Assembly: GCF_016097555.1 (NCBI RefSeq)
Contig: NC_054701.1
Location: forward strand, 65,707,357 to 65,771,356
Length of the DNA stretch: 64,000 nt
Origin: Gigantopelta aegis
Taxonomy: Eukaryota > Mollusca > Gastropoda > Neomphalida > Peltospiridae
Direction: 5' to 3'
Shown: positions 54,201 through 63,703 of the stretch, in pieces
How the letters are laid out: each line of letters starts with the position of its first letter
Position numbering within the stretch: position 1 is the stretch's first letter
The notes under the pieces: generated by a model
The model's input: only the letters and a program-made list of their open reading frames with translations
Database searches by the model: none
Told to the model about the DNA's origin: nothing
Made by a program: the position numbers and the translations under genes

Positions 54201-55199
54201 CATCAAAGAAAGATTTCAAAAAGCATATCTGAATTTTGTAATATTTTTTAATGAGGACTTATTTTCTAAACTGGACTATATTAAGCTGCTACAACAAGCA
54301 ACGACAAAACAAATGGTTGCGGGTTGCCTGTAGGTCCATACTTACACAAATATTTTTAGTGTTCAGACTTTACATCTTTTCTAAACTGCTGCAGTCAGCT
54401 TATATGCCACTGATTTGCAGATTCATAACTCGAGATTAAAAAAAAAAATGTTAAGTTTTATAAGCAAAGGGTGAGGTACTTCCTCATGTCCTGTTCATTC
54501 TAAAGATCAACATTCTTACCTTACAACTGAAACAAAAACAAGAACAAGAAGGAAGGGCAAGAGTACCTTGTTATCTCACATGAATCATGATTTTTTTTTT
54601 AATGTACTACTGCAAGGAAATCGAACTGTTTGATAGGCTGTATGAAATTTCAGGCTAGTTTTGTATATTTTTGGTTGTTCATTTATTACTTACTCATTTT
54701 AAAATATATATACTGTTAAAAGAAGTCTTCAGAAATGTCTGAATATTGGCTAAAGATTTCTTTTGTGTGGTATAATTCCGACATTTTGTCTTAGAGACGA
54801 AACCCGCTACATTTTTTTCCATTAGTAGCAAGGGATCTTTTAATGTGCCATCCCACAGACAGGTTAGCACGTATCACGTCCTTTGATACACCAGTTGTGG
54901 TTCACTGACTGGAACAAGAAATGGTAGCTAAAAGTCTCCTCTCCCTAACCAAGTAAAGACAATGATCCAAGATCCCTGTTATTTGGAATATGAATACAAA
55001 CATGACTACGTAACGGAAAATATATTTATTGTATTTCCAGCTTGATGAATACATCAACAATGCACACATAACAGAAGCGAATGTTCACATTGCCAAGTGT
55101 TACAAGGAGATGATGTCTGCAGGTGGACTAGCAATACGACCAAATCGAATCATTTCATTTGATGGGAAAGTCTATAATAATGTCTACAGTGTTGGATAA
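45300..55199 (+). CDS. NUDT6: Nudix hydrolase 6-like protein, seven exons
   Basis: Exons 45300-45331, 46668-46738, 47133-47224, 49399-49504, 50923-51027, 51884-52086, 55041-55199 (TAA), total 768 bp, 255 residues, all phases consistent. The N-terminal pre-Nudix domain (YNGITIETD, KWREMGVRGLWIKV, LGFDFHHAQPGY) is characteristic of NUDT6. The Nudix box spans the exon 5/6 junction: GGHADKGED then AKREVLEETGIE, fitting GX5EX7REUXEEXGU. Family knowledge: vertebrate NUDT6 is the FGF2-antisense (GFG) protein, with poorly defined substrate. Exon 1 (MAESFLVQKD) is short; it was chosen because it is the only nearby donor in the right phase and restores KDRYNGITIE, similar to human LDRFGGISV. No mitochondrial presequence is seen, and the protein is shorter than human (about 316). 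An overlapping upstream ATG at 45248 is in another frame. Confidence 0.9.
45360..45790 (+). mobile_element. Second copy of the GGACGGACAG interspersed repeat
   Basis: Matches 20560-20997: GAGAGTACTGCTAAAGCAAT, two sub-repeats with GGCCATAACT and ATGAAAGTCAAACTTGATCT, GGGACAGACAGACGGACGG and AGTCCCCTCTGG. It begins about 30 bp after NUDT6 exon 1. Confidence 0.8.
45930..46115 (+). mobile_element. SINE of the CACTAACCACTAAC family, 5'-truncated
   Basis: CAGTGGGTAGGTGTAACATC, CACTAACCACTAACAACTG, GACAGATAGCTGAGGTGTG and the tail GGAAATAAGTTGAAA match the minus-strand element at 8623-8890. Confidence 0.8.
47338..47505 (+). mobile_element. Internally deleted SINE
   Basis: A head TTTGGCTCAGTTAGCAGAGC, then AACCAGTGCCCAACAACTGG and ATTACCAAATGTTTGACATG, skipping the central body. 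In NUDT6 intron 3. Confidence 0.65.
47510..47872 (+). repeat. Two copies of a GATACGACCAACATTTGT repeat
   Basis: Copies at about 47543-47640 and 47772-47872 share GATCGATACGACCAACATTT, GATATAGGCACRTAAATAG and GAGTTTTGGT. A further interspersed family, unclassified. Confidence 0.75.
48535..48757 (-). mobile_element. tRNA-derived SINE, head missing
   Basis: Inverted AAATGTTTTATTTAATGACG tail, GATATTGAGAGAGGAAACCC, and body AGCAAGGGATCTTTTATATG up to GCCAGTAGTGG. A short related piece follows at 48860-48925. Confidence 0.85.
49720..49972 (+). mobile_element. SINE, 5'-truncated (AAACAAAAC tail)
   Basis: Body CAGTGCACCACAACTGG onward, GATCCCTTGCTACTATTGG, tail GTGTCGTTATACAAAACAAA. In NUDT6 intron 4. 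Confidence 0.85.
50012..50410 (+). mobile_element. Chimeric SINE: GGCATCGTGG head on the AAATAAAA-tail body
   Basis: The head (CCTCAGTGGCATCGTGG, box B GGGTTCGGATCCC) is that of the 8623 family. From about 50180 the sequence is the common body (CTGGTTCAACAAAGGCCATG, AAAAGATCCC) with tail TCGTTAAATAAAACATTTCT and (CTTT)n. Confidence 0.88.
52148..54008. repeat. 40-bp minisatellite in NUDT6 intron 6, about 46 copies
   Basis: Unit of 40 bp: ACCTGCATGTGTAGGTTACA CACCACCATTAATTACTGGG. Variable sites are GGGACC/GCGACC and CCTGCATG/CCAGCATG; two 39-bp units lack a T, and one unit near 52985 has a partial internal duplication. The pattern of GCGACC units (53370, 53410, 53450 and again 53610, 53650, 53690) shows a 240-bp higher-order period. 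It starts about 60 bp past the exon 6 donor. Confidence 0.97.
54018..54185. mobile_element. MITE copy beginning GGCTAGCTCTGG
   Basis: Matches the complete element at 61533-61710 over its left half (GGCTAGCTCTGGAACTTGCC, GAATTTTATTTTAATTTGGC), directly at the end of the minisatellite. The right end is not evident. Confidence 0.65.
54790..54920 (-). mobile_element. SINE fragment
   Basis: GAAACCCGCTACATTTTTTT, AGTAGCAAGGGATCTTTTA, CACCAGTTGTGGTTCACTG. Body only, in NUDT6 intron 6. Confidence 0.75.
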
Positions 55200-55510
55200 T
55201 GTCGGCTATATTCTAGGAATTGTGCGTAAAAGTCAATTATAATGTGTACAGTATTGGGTGATATCTGCTATATTTTAGGGTTTATCTGCTATATTTTAGG
55301 GTTTGTGCGTAAAAGTCTATAATAATATGTAGTGTTGGGTGATGTATGATATATTCTTTGAATATTGTGTGTAAGTCTGTAATAATGTGTACTGTGTTGG
55401 GTGATGTTTTTTATATTTTAGGAATATTATGTGTAAGTGACGTCTACTGTATTCAAGAAATTGTATGTACAGGTCTATAACAATATAAACAATGCTGGAA
55501 GATGTCTGCT
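55165..55510 (+). repeat. NUDT6: Degenerate 60-85-bp repeats extending from the NUDT6 stop codon into the 3' UTR
   Basis: The last coding stretch and stop (GTCTATAATAATGTCTACAG TGTTGGATAATGTC) recur downstream as diverged units at about 55227, 55311, 55373 and 55470, each with AGTCTATAATAATRTG-like, GTGTTGGGTGATG and TATATTTTAGG words. The coding end thus serves as the first unit of a short tandem family. Confidence 0.8.
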
Positions 55511-55639
55511 ACATTCTTGGAATTGCCTATACACAAAGAAAATGTTGCGTATCCAATAATGTAATATGCAAAAAATATTGTATACAAATGAATATGGATG
55601 ATATTGTATCCTGATCTGTGCCTTTTAACACATCGACCA

Positions 55640-55645
55640 AATAAA
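55640..55645 (+). promoter_or_regulatory. NUDT6: Candidate poly(A) signal of NUDT6
   Basis: AATAAA 441 bp past the stop. On the opposite strand, AATAAA at 55697-55702 could serve RAD51D, which would put the two 3' ends within about 60 bp of each other or overlapping. Confidence 0.4.
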
Positions 55646-56126
55646 AAAAACTGACATTGAGCTTGGAAAATCATAAACTACATGACATTGTGTGTATTTA
55701 TTGAACTCGCTATCATTGTTATTAAAAAATACATTTCACCCACCTGATAAGAAGTCCATTAACAAATACCTGGACATGGATACACTGTAAGTTGTAAATG
55801 TTTCCACGACTAACAATAACATACCACAATATTCTCAGGGTTTTTTTTAGCAGTTGTTAAAAACACTGTTTTAAAAAGACTTCACTGTGCTCAGATCTGA
55901 CGAAAAACCTGTTGTGCTCGAATTGGTAAGATCTAAAAGTCCTGGCACTCCCAAGCATGTAAACAGCATTATGTGGACACTATGGTCAAATGGACTAGGT
56001 GTCGTACACTCTCAGCTCATCTATTTGCCGGGGACACATCTAGTACTGGTTTCACAAGTCTTCAGGCAGCAGTTACCATGGCTACGCTGTTAAGTACTAA
56101 TTATGTGTGACAAATATTGCAGTCAT

Positions 56127-59100
56127 TCACTCTGAGATTGTGAAGTCTGTTGACAGTGGAGTTAACTGAAATAAAAAGAAATTCTTTTTTGAAATGGCAC
56201 AAGACATTTGAAATATTTGTTTTTCGATTTTGTTTTGGATTTTTCTTTTTTGGGGGGAAGGGGGTTGGGTTTTGGTTTTTTTTTTTAGGGGGTTGACATC
56301 ATTGACAACTAATGCATACACAGATGGACATATAGTCCTCAAAGAAACCTGCCATTAGCAGCAAGATATCCTTTATATACACAGGACAGCACATACCACA
56401 GCCTTTTACATACTAGTTATGGAGCATTAGTTGGGATGGGGGAGGGGTAAACAATTGAAGAATGGTCCATTGAGGGGGTTCAATCCTATGAGTAAAGAAC
56501 CTCAGGTGACCACCCATCCAACAAGAGGTAGACACACACGTCACCCCACAGGGTCTGAGAAATGCCAAGACCAACAGGATCTTCTGACAAGAACAGATTG
56601 AAGTAATTACCATCCTGGGACTCTTGACTAGAGTTGCCCGTCTTGTTACTTTATTGTCCTCCCGTGTTTGTAGAACAAGTCGTGTGTGAGGAACGTGAGA
56701 CCAGGTTCTGCCTAAACTTGCCGTTCGCTGACCCCCATCACCAGACACCAGGTTGTTGGTGATCTGAAATATTGCAATGTTCATAATGTTAAGGAAGGAA
56801 ATGTTTTATTTAATGATGCACTCAACACATTTTATTTACGGTTATATTGCGTCGGACATGTGGTTAAGAACCACACAGATATTGAGAGAGGAAACCCGCT
56901 TGGGCTACTCTTTTCGATTAGCAGCAAGGGATCATTTATATGCACCATCCCACAAACAGGGTAGTACATACCACAGCCTTTGGTATACCAGTCGTTGTGC
57001 ACTGGCTGGAACGAGAGAGAGCCCAATGGGCCCACCAACAGGGATCAGTCCCAGACTGACCACACATCAAGTGAATGCTTTACCACTGGGCTATGTCCCA
57101 CCCTCATAATGTTGAGGGAAATCTTAGTTGGTAGATACATTTCTGTTTAAAATACACTATAACCTATTAGTCTTGGTACTACAGTGGCCAAACTACATTA
57201 CAGTTGTGTAAATTTGTAGTGATTGGAAGTCAGCTAAGAAAAGAGGTCATTATTTCAAAATTTGAAAAAACTTAATTTTTTGCTCCATGATTTTTACCTA
57301 TAGTCCTTCCCACCAGGGAACATTGTTTTCTTACTATATAATATTATATACAAGTTATTTACTTCTGAGACGATAGTTTTCTAAATTGCACACAAAAACT
57401 GCTTTTTGTTGTTTCCCAGACACTTTTACTTTTCTTCTTACATCAAATCAAATTGAAATTATTTACAAAATAACTATGTTTATGGAGGCTGGGAAGGACT
57501 ATAGGTAACCCTGCGATTGTGTGGCTCAAAAGTAAAAAAGAAAAAAAGGAGGAAGTTGTCCTAGTGCTTACAAGAACTGCTAGAGAGAAATCTACAGCCA
57601 ACATCTTGAGTTTCTGACCCAAGAGAACCATCAGACCATGCCCTGAAATCAATAATAAAACATACTTTTGTATTTATCAATACATCAAGAGGCAGATCTA
57701 AGGGGGGGGGCACCCCTAAATTTTGCAATAGTTATAATTTTATTATATATTAATTTTTTTTTTTTTACGATCCCCCTCCAAACCTCCCTCAAAGTTCCCT
57801 TGGCATTCCACCTCATGTCGCTGTCCCCCCCCCCCCCCCCAAATGGATTTTCTGGATCTGCCACTGACATCATTAACAGGTTATACAGTATCATTTGTAA
57901 TGTTTTATGGCCTGTACACTAACAGAAAACAAATGGGTTTCCACTGTAAGTCACAATCAGGGCAGATAACTCTAGATCATTTCAGATGCAATATTCTGGT
58001 AATTCACATAACAAAACTAAAATTGTATTTAAAAATAATAATGTAATTGTCTTACCATCCATCTGTTGGCCTCCAAGTACTGGGTACACGACTGAAGCCA
58101 CAGAATCAACAACAACAAGCTTCAGACCACTGTAGAAGGAGCACGACTGTTAAGAAAATGTTTTGATTATTCTTGTATTAGAAAAAAAAGGAAATGTTTT
58201 ATTTTAACAACACACTCAACACATTTTATTTATGGTTATATGGCGTCGGACATATGGTTAAGGACCACACAGATATTGAGAGAGAAAACCCACTGTCACT
58301 TCATGGGCTACTCTTTTCGATTAGCAGCAAGGGATCTTTTATATGCACCATCCCATAGACAGGATAGCACATACCATGGCCTTCGTTGTACCAGTCGTGG
58401 TGCACTGGCTGGAACGAGAAATAGCCCTATAGGCCCACCGACGGGGATCGATCCCAGACCGACTGCACATCAAGTGAGCGCTTTACCACTGGGCTATGTC
58501 CCACCCCTTCTAGAATTAAAAGTTTTAACCTTACACAATTTATTCTTTGACTTCCATCTCATTTCTTCCTGACCTGGCAGCTCCTATCTTTCAACTTTTC
58601 TAGTCCTTGTCTCTCAAAACGTTACGGGTGCTTCTCTCTTGTAGCTGTCCATGCCACACACCGGCTATTTTCTGTCTGCTTTAGCTGTGGGCTTAGTCTG
58701 ACCATTTTGGAGAGTGTTCAGTTTTTACTTCTGGCATTGCTAAGAGGCACTTGTAACTACCTACTATGCTCCCCTACAACCAGTGGTCATTAGTGCCGTG
58801 GGTCAGACCAGCTTTATTAGCAGCATAGGATAAGGATGCCAGGTGGGTGCAGGGAAGTACATGGAGGAAGTTGAGACAGGTATGTGATGGTGTGAACAGT
58901 TCAGAAGACTGAGTCGGAGGAAACTGACAGAAAGGGTCAAAACAGATCGAAATCGTGGGAGAAACTGGAAAGTTTTTTTATATTAAGATAATGAGAATGG
59001 TAGGCAGAGGGTCATAGATGAGAAAAATGAATGAAAGTGTGAGCCAGCTTTGACAGGATTTGAACCACTGTCGTCCGCTTGATTGTCCAGCAGTACATAA

Positions 59101-62100
59101 TTTAGTTGATGCAAACAAAGTTGAACTTTGTTTTAATGATACCACTAGATCAAATTAATTTGTTAATCACTGACTAATGGATGTCAGTGCATTTAATACT
59201 TTTGACACATGATCTTCAGAGGAAAACTGCTATATTTCTCCATTAGCAACATAACACATAGGGGCAGTAGATGGTGGTGGGGCGGGGGGGGGGGGGGGGT
59301 TCTTTTAAAAATGAATGAATGAATGAATGCAGAATAAATTTAAAAACCTGTTTTATAAGGTGACTTTTTATTTCCTCCAAACAAGCAAACATTTCAAAGA
59401 TGTCGTACACGTGGATACACTTTATGCGCTGCAATATTAATTCAATGTTTGACTGCAAAAGAAAATACCACTGCAGAGTTAGAGAAATGTACTGATGGAA
59501 AGGGAACACAGCAAATAAGAAGTTTGTTTTGTTTTACAACACCACATTAATCATCGGCTACTGGACGTCAAACATTTGGTAATTTTTATATATAGTCTTA
59601 GAGAGGAAACCCGCTACATTTTTTCATTAGTAGCAAGGGATCTTTTATATGCACCATCCCAGACAGGAAGGCACATACCACGGCCTTTGATATACCAGTC
59701 ATGGTGCACTGGCTGGAGCAGTGAATCTCACAGTATTGGCATTCAGTCCCACATTTTATCTTTGTATTTTATAAAGACATTGCTACTCTAGTAGTAAATT
59801 AAATTTGGTCTCACATACCACATGTTCCCTTATTTCTTTCCATAGGTATATCTTCACAGCCTTAGCAATTTTAACACATCAATTGGAAATAACACATGAC
59901 AAATGAAATATATTTTCATAGTGAACAAAAGGTAACGTGCAGCCTCCAATGCTTTAGAGTCTAGACAGTCTTGAGACATTTATCATCAAGGCAATGCCAT
60001 ACAAACTGTATTTGTGTGACATCATTAGAGATTTGTTTTATAAGAGTAGGCCTAGAATAAAATGGAGTTTTGTCTGACACAACATTTTTAAAAAATGTAT
60101 TCTTCAGCACAACAAAAGGTAACAGCCTCTATGTGTTAGTCTAGACACAAGACTATTAAAGTCTGCAATGTTTATCATCCTGGCAATGCCATAGGATTTC
60201 AAATTTCATGGGAAACACCTTTTCGGTTCCGTGCCTTGTGATCATGGGAACTGATCGGAAACTGTTTTTAGGTTCCGTTGAATAGTCATACTCGATATAA
60301 TAATTATGGGAAACAAAATTTCGGTGCTGTGATTTTACAAACACGCTCCATTTTGTACTAACTTGGTACCAGAAACAATCGCTTTCGTGAAATCCGAACG
60401 CCTGCAAATTGTATTTGTGTGACATCATTAAACATCTGTTTTATAAGTGTAAGCCTACAGAAAATGGAGTCTTGTTTGACACCAAAATATTTTGTATTTA
60501 TTCTTGAGCAATAGACTAACATGTTCGACTAATGAATCACAACATGATGTTCATCAGCCAAAAAAAAAAAAATAGCAAAAAAGTGTGTTAAAGTTTGTTT
60601 TGATTAATGACACCACTAGAACACATTGATTTATTAATCATCGGCTACTGGATGTCAAACATTTGGTAATTTGACATATATTCTTAGAGGAAACCTGTTA
60701 AATCTTTCCATTAGTATTAGCATTGGATGGAACGTTAGTTTGTTTTGTTTAACGACACCACTAGATCATATTGATTTATTAATCATTGGCTATTGGATGT
60801 CGAACATTTGGTAACTTTGACATATAGTCTTAGAGAGGAAACCTGCTACATTTTTTCATTAGTAGCAAGGGATCTTTTATATGCGCTATCCCACAGACAG
60901 GAGAGCACATACCACGGTCTTTGATATACAAGTTGTGGTGCACTGGCTGGAATAAGATATAGCCCAATGGGCCCACTGACAGGGATTGAACCTAGACCGA
61001 CTGCGCATGAAGCGAGCGCTTTACCACTGGGATACATCCCAGCTTTGAAAAAAGTGACCGTCAAGACTTGCTGAATCATTAACTGACTTATAAAAAGTAT
61101 AGTCAATACCGGTATATTATGTACCTCATCTAAGTGCTGACGAGCTGAGAGAAATTTAGCAATCCTTTCAGCACAAAATCCACCACTTGTGTCAATGTAG
61201 ACCACATTCTGTTTGTTATCGTGTGCAATGCATGCAGCACTAGAAAGGCAAATCTGAAAATAACACAATATATACTGAAGATTGTAAACCAACATTTGAT
61301 ATACATGTATGTGTGACCAAACAATATATACAGATGCACAAGATGATATTTTTCAATCCAATCTGTAATAATACATGCACAGTACATGTTAGGATTTTAC
61401 TTTAGAATTCTGACTTGAAGCAAATATTACCAACTTGGAAATACACATGTATAGGAATGTTTCACATAAAATTGTAAATTTTTGTTTTAACTTCAAAAAC
61501 ATCAATAGCCAGTGATTAATTCATCAATGCATGGCTAGCTCTGGCACTCGCCACATTCATCAATTGCAAATTTTAAGAACTATCGGCAAATTTTAATTTA
61601 ATTTGGAGGAAAAAAAAGGTGTAATATTTAATATTTTGTTGGAATATAGCTATACATTTTGCATTTTTAAGATGATTTGTCAAAATTTTCTGATCACCCA
61701 GAGCTAGTCCTGCACTGTGTTCTAGTGGTGTCATTAAACAAAACAAATTTTTAAAATATGAGATTAGCTTCAGTTTCCAACAGATCACATTAGTGTGGAC
61801 TTCAAAATCATATAATATTATGTACTTTGAGACACTGATATTATGGACTGCAGTTTTTTCTCTAAATGAGAAAAAAAAGTCTGCATAGCCTCATTTTAGT
61901 CTTGGGTTTATGGTAATGATGCTGGATATCGGTCTAAAGATAAACGGGTATAGGTAGGTCAAAGAACCATATAAATGGATATCGGTCTAAAGATAAACAG
62001 GTACAGGTAGGTCAAAGAACCATATAAATGGAGAATGTACCTGTGTCTTACCAGCAGCAATATCCCCAGCCAACTCGGTTACCTCCCCTGTATACAGACC

Positions 62101-62998
62101 ACCATCCAATAGTTGATCTACTCTGAAGAACAAAAGTTTGACGAATTGCACAAAAGATAAATAGTTCACTGTTGATAGAAATTCCATATTCACAATGTTT
62201 TCAATGTGATTGAATGAAATAAACACATTTTGAACTGATATTCTATCACTGACTCATGAATAGCCTTCTAGTACATACAACTACATATCAGGTATAAAAA
62301 TTAACACTCGGTAACCAAGGCATGGTTAATTTAGCTTACGAAACTGAAATGGTTATCAGAGCTGTAACTTCAAGAATGGCAGACTGGGCCATTTTCCCAC
62401 CTGGATGATCCTACCTTTTGGCAAATATGAAAAGGTGCCATTTTAGTTTAGAGGTGTGGTGTATTTTCTGTCTACATGTAGGTGGAGCACTAAAAGGGGG
62501 GTTATTTTTGCTATGTTTCATGAAATAGCCCCCACCCCCCCACTCCGTGGACCACCCACCTGTGGCTTTTCAGATTAACACAATTTACCAACCATGATTC
62601 AGGAACTAGTGCCCTGGTCGTTCCTGCTGATTAACACTGGATAAAACAAACATTCTGAGAGTAAAAGTTGTCAAAACAAATTGTATCTCCTAAGTTCAAG
62701 GGGTGGGACATAGCCCAGTGGTAAAGTGCTTGCTTGATGTGCAGTTGGTCTGGGATCGATCCCCGTCTATGTATGTATGTATGTAAATATGCATGATTTT
62801 AGAAAATTTAATAGTTTAATAAAAAAGGTTTGATATGCCATTGGTGTGTACACATGTAATTTGCGAAACTATATCATACTCATCACATGCTGTAGACAGC
62901 AGGGCAGTGGACAGCACAGCAGCATCATACACATCACACCCTCGGACAGGGAATGCTGAATACTGGGCTAGCAGAACCCGTCGAATTGCAACAACATC
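56127..62998 (-). CDS. RAD51D: DNA repair protein RAD51 homolog 4, eight exons, N-terminus beyond the window
   Basis: Minus-strand exons 62998-62880, 62122-62041, 61253-61125, 59452-59348, 58146-58056, 57642-57572, 56763-56611, 56165-56127 (TGA), 789 bp, phases consistent. 262 residues correspond to human RAD51D from about residue 50 on: RRVLLAQYSAFPV, VDQLLDGGLYTGEVTEL, Walker A GDIAAGKTQ, Walker B LKLVVVDSVASVV with VLGGQQ, AVLITNNLV, LGRTWSHVPHTRLVLQT. Family knowledge: a RecA-like ATPase of the BCDX2 complex, acting in homologous recombination. The last exon (LTPLSTDFTISE) is assigned from its acceptor (TTTATTTCAG), phase and position, and is the least certain. The first one or two exons must lie right of 64000; I found none at 63001-64000. 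Introns are crowded with SINEs. Confidence 0.93.
56345..56530 (-). mobile_element. Degraded SINE in RAD51D intron
   Basis: CATTAGCAGCAAGATATCC, ACACAGGACAGCACATACCA, and a head remnant GGTTCAATCCTATGAGTAAA with CCTCAGGTGACCACCC. Confidence 0.65.
56792..57108 (-). mobile_element. Full-length SINE (AAATAAAA tail)
   Basis: Inverted tail AAATGTTTTATTTAATGATG, body, and head with CACTGGGCTATGTCCCACC (box A inverted) and GGGATCAGTCCCAGACTGA (box B). Open frames over it are not genes. Confidence 0.92.
57684..57870. mobile_element. MITE with GGCAGATCYAG ends
   Basis: Left GAGGCAGATCTAAGGGGGG; right, inverted, CAGTGGCAGATCCAGAAAAT. The interior carries GGGGGGGGG and CCCCCCCCCC tracts. CAGTGGCRGATCCAG-type ends are common in invertebrate hAT-like MITEs (recall). 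Confidence 0.65.
58190..58508 (-). mobile_element. Full-length SINE (AAATAAAA tail)
   Basis: Inverted tail AAATGTTTTATTTTAACAAC, body, box B GGGATCGATCCCAGACCGA, box A CACTGGGCTATGTCCCACC. In RAD51D intron. Confidence 0.93.
59278..59330. repeat. Poly-G tract and GAAT microsatellite
   Basis: GGGG runs totalling about 20 G (59282-59300), then TGAA tetramers, 20 bp before the RAD51D exon at 59348. Confidence 0.9.
59487..59858. mobile_element. Mariner-type MITE split by a SINE (59520-59725, minus)
   Basis: Left TACTGATGGAAAGGGAACAC; right, inverted, TACCTATGGAAAGAAATAAG GGAACA, the same family as 5568-5768. Inside is an inverted SINE: GTTTGTTTTGTTTTACAACA, TAGTAGCAAGGGATCTTTTA, CCAGTCATGGTGCACTGGC. 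Confidence 0.75.
59935..60475. mobile_element. Two copies of the GTGTGACATCATTA MITE family, one with a nested insert
   Basis: Copies at 59935-60075 and 60115-60475 share AGTCTAGAC, GGCAATGCCATA, GTATTTGTGTGACATCATTA and TGTTTTATAAG. The second is interrupted at about 60192-60408 by a sequence with GGATTTCA / TGAAATCC inverted ends. Confidence 0.6.
60590..61042 (-). mobile_element. Two adjacent SINEs, the second chimeric
   Basis: 60590-60725 is an AAACAAAAC-tail fragment. 60735-61042 is full length with the AAACAAAAC-type tail (inverted GTTTGTTTTGTTTAACGACA) but the head of the other family (CACTGGGATACATCCCAGC, GGGATTGAACCTAGACCGA). It ends about 80 bp before the RAD51D exon at 61125. Confidence 0.88.
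61533..61710. mobile_element. MITE inserted into a SINE tail
   Basis: Inverted ends GGCTAGCTCTGG and GGACTAGCTCTGG, flanked by TGCA on both sides. The SINE tail reads GATTAATTCATCAATGCA before it and TGCACTGTGTTCTAGTGG, TCATTAAACAAAACAAA after it, i.e. one SINE split in two. Confidence 0.75.
61923..62034. repeat. Two-copy 56-bp tandem duplication next to a RAD51D donor
   Basis: GATATCGGTCTAAAGATAAA ... CATATAAATG occurs twice in tandem, ending 7 bp before the donor-side edge of the exon at 62041. Confidence 0.88.
62698..62778 (+). mobile_element. Head-only SINE ending in TATG repeats
   Basis: GGGACATAGCCCAGTGGTAA, box B GGGATCGATCCC, then a direct switch to (TATG)n at 62765. Like 44199-44301 it is a SINE cut off after the tRNA-like part. 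Confidence 0.85.
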
Positions 62999-63162
62999 CT
63001 GAAAAAACAGAAGCAATATGTATTTCCTTTTTCCCCAACAGGTAAATCTAAGAGAGAAAATTATGGCATGGTTTCAACAATACAAGGTTTATTCTGACTA
63101 GGTGTCAATTTAAAAAAAATATCTGCTGTCTAGACCGTGATATTCTCATGTAAGAAATATAC

Positions 63163-63316
63163 AGGGCTCATATTTTCGAAGCTATCTTAGCCTACGAAAT
63201 CGTAAAATCATCGTAAGCTATGACGTCACTATGGCGTGTGCTGTAGTGACGTCGCAACCTACGACGGTTTTACGATTTCGTAGCGCTAAGATGGCTTCGA
63301 AAATATGGGCCCTGGT
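63163..63316. mobile_element. Palindromic MITE containing a CRE-like TGACGTCA
   Basis: Left CAGGGCTCATATTTTCGAAG, right CTTCGAAAATATGGGCCCTG; the arms pair over most of the length (CTACGAAATCGTAAAA against TTTTACGATTTCGTAG). TGACGTCA at 63221-63228 and GTGACGTCGC at 63246-63255 lie near the loop. Flanked by TA-rich sequence. Confidence 0.85.
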
Positions 63317-63397
63317 ATGCATCCAAAAGATAACACACAGTGAAACTCCTCTAAACCGGACACCCTCATTACCAAGTAAAACATCTGGTATTAAAAA

Positions 63398-63703
63398 GGA
63401 GGGAAATGTTTTATTTAACGACGCACTCAACACATTTTATTTATGGTTATATGGCGTTGGACATATGGTTAAGGACCACATAGATATTGAGGAAGGAAAC
63501 CTGCTGTCACCACTTCATAGGCTACTCTTTTCAATTAGCAGCAAGGGATCTTTTATATGCACAATACCATAGACAGGACAGCACATACTACGACCTTTGA
63601 TGTACCAGTCGTTGTGCACTGGCTGGAGTGATCCCAAACCGACCGCACATCAAGCGAGCGCTTTACCACTGGGCTACGTCTCGCCCCCCCCCCCCCCCCC
63701 CCC
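63398..63703 (-). mobile_element. SINE with a poly-C run at its head end
   Basis: Inverted tail AAATGTTTTATTTAACGACG, body, head with CACTGGGCTACGTCTCGCC, followed by about 17 C residues (63685-63703). Part of the region before box B is missing. Confidence 0.9.

Noticed and set aside
55887-56093. Plus-strand open frame of 68 codons downstream of NUDT6
   Set aside because: No splice sites or similarity I recognise, and it lies on the strand opposite the RAD51D 3' UTR. It may be part of an interspersed repeat.
56777-57109. Open frames with the motif THFIYGYMASD..LRTTQILREE, repeated at several places (also 58240-58572, 63231-63572, 48484-48723)
   Set aside because: All are the same SINE body read in one frame; no gene.
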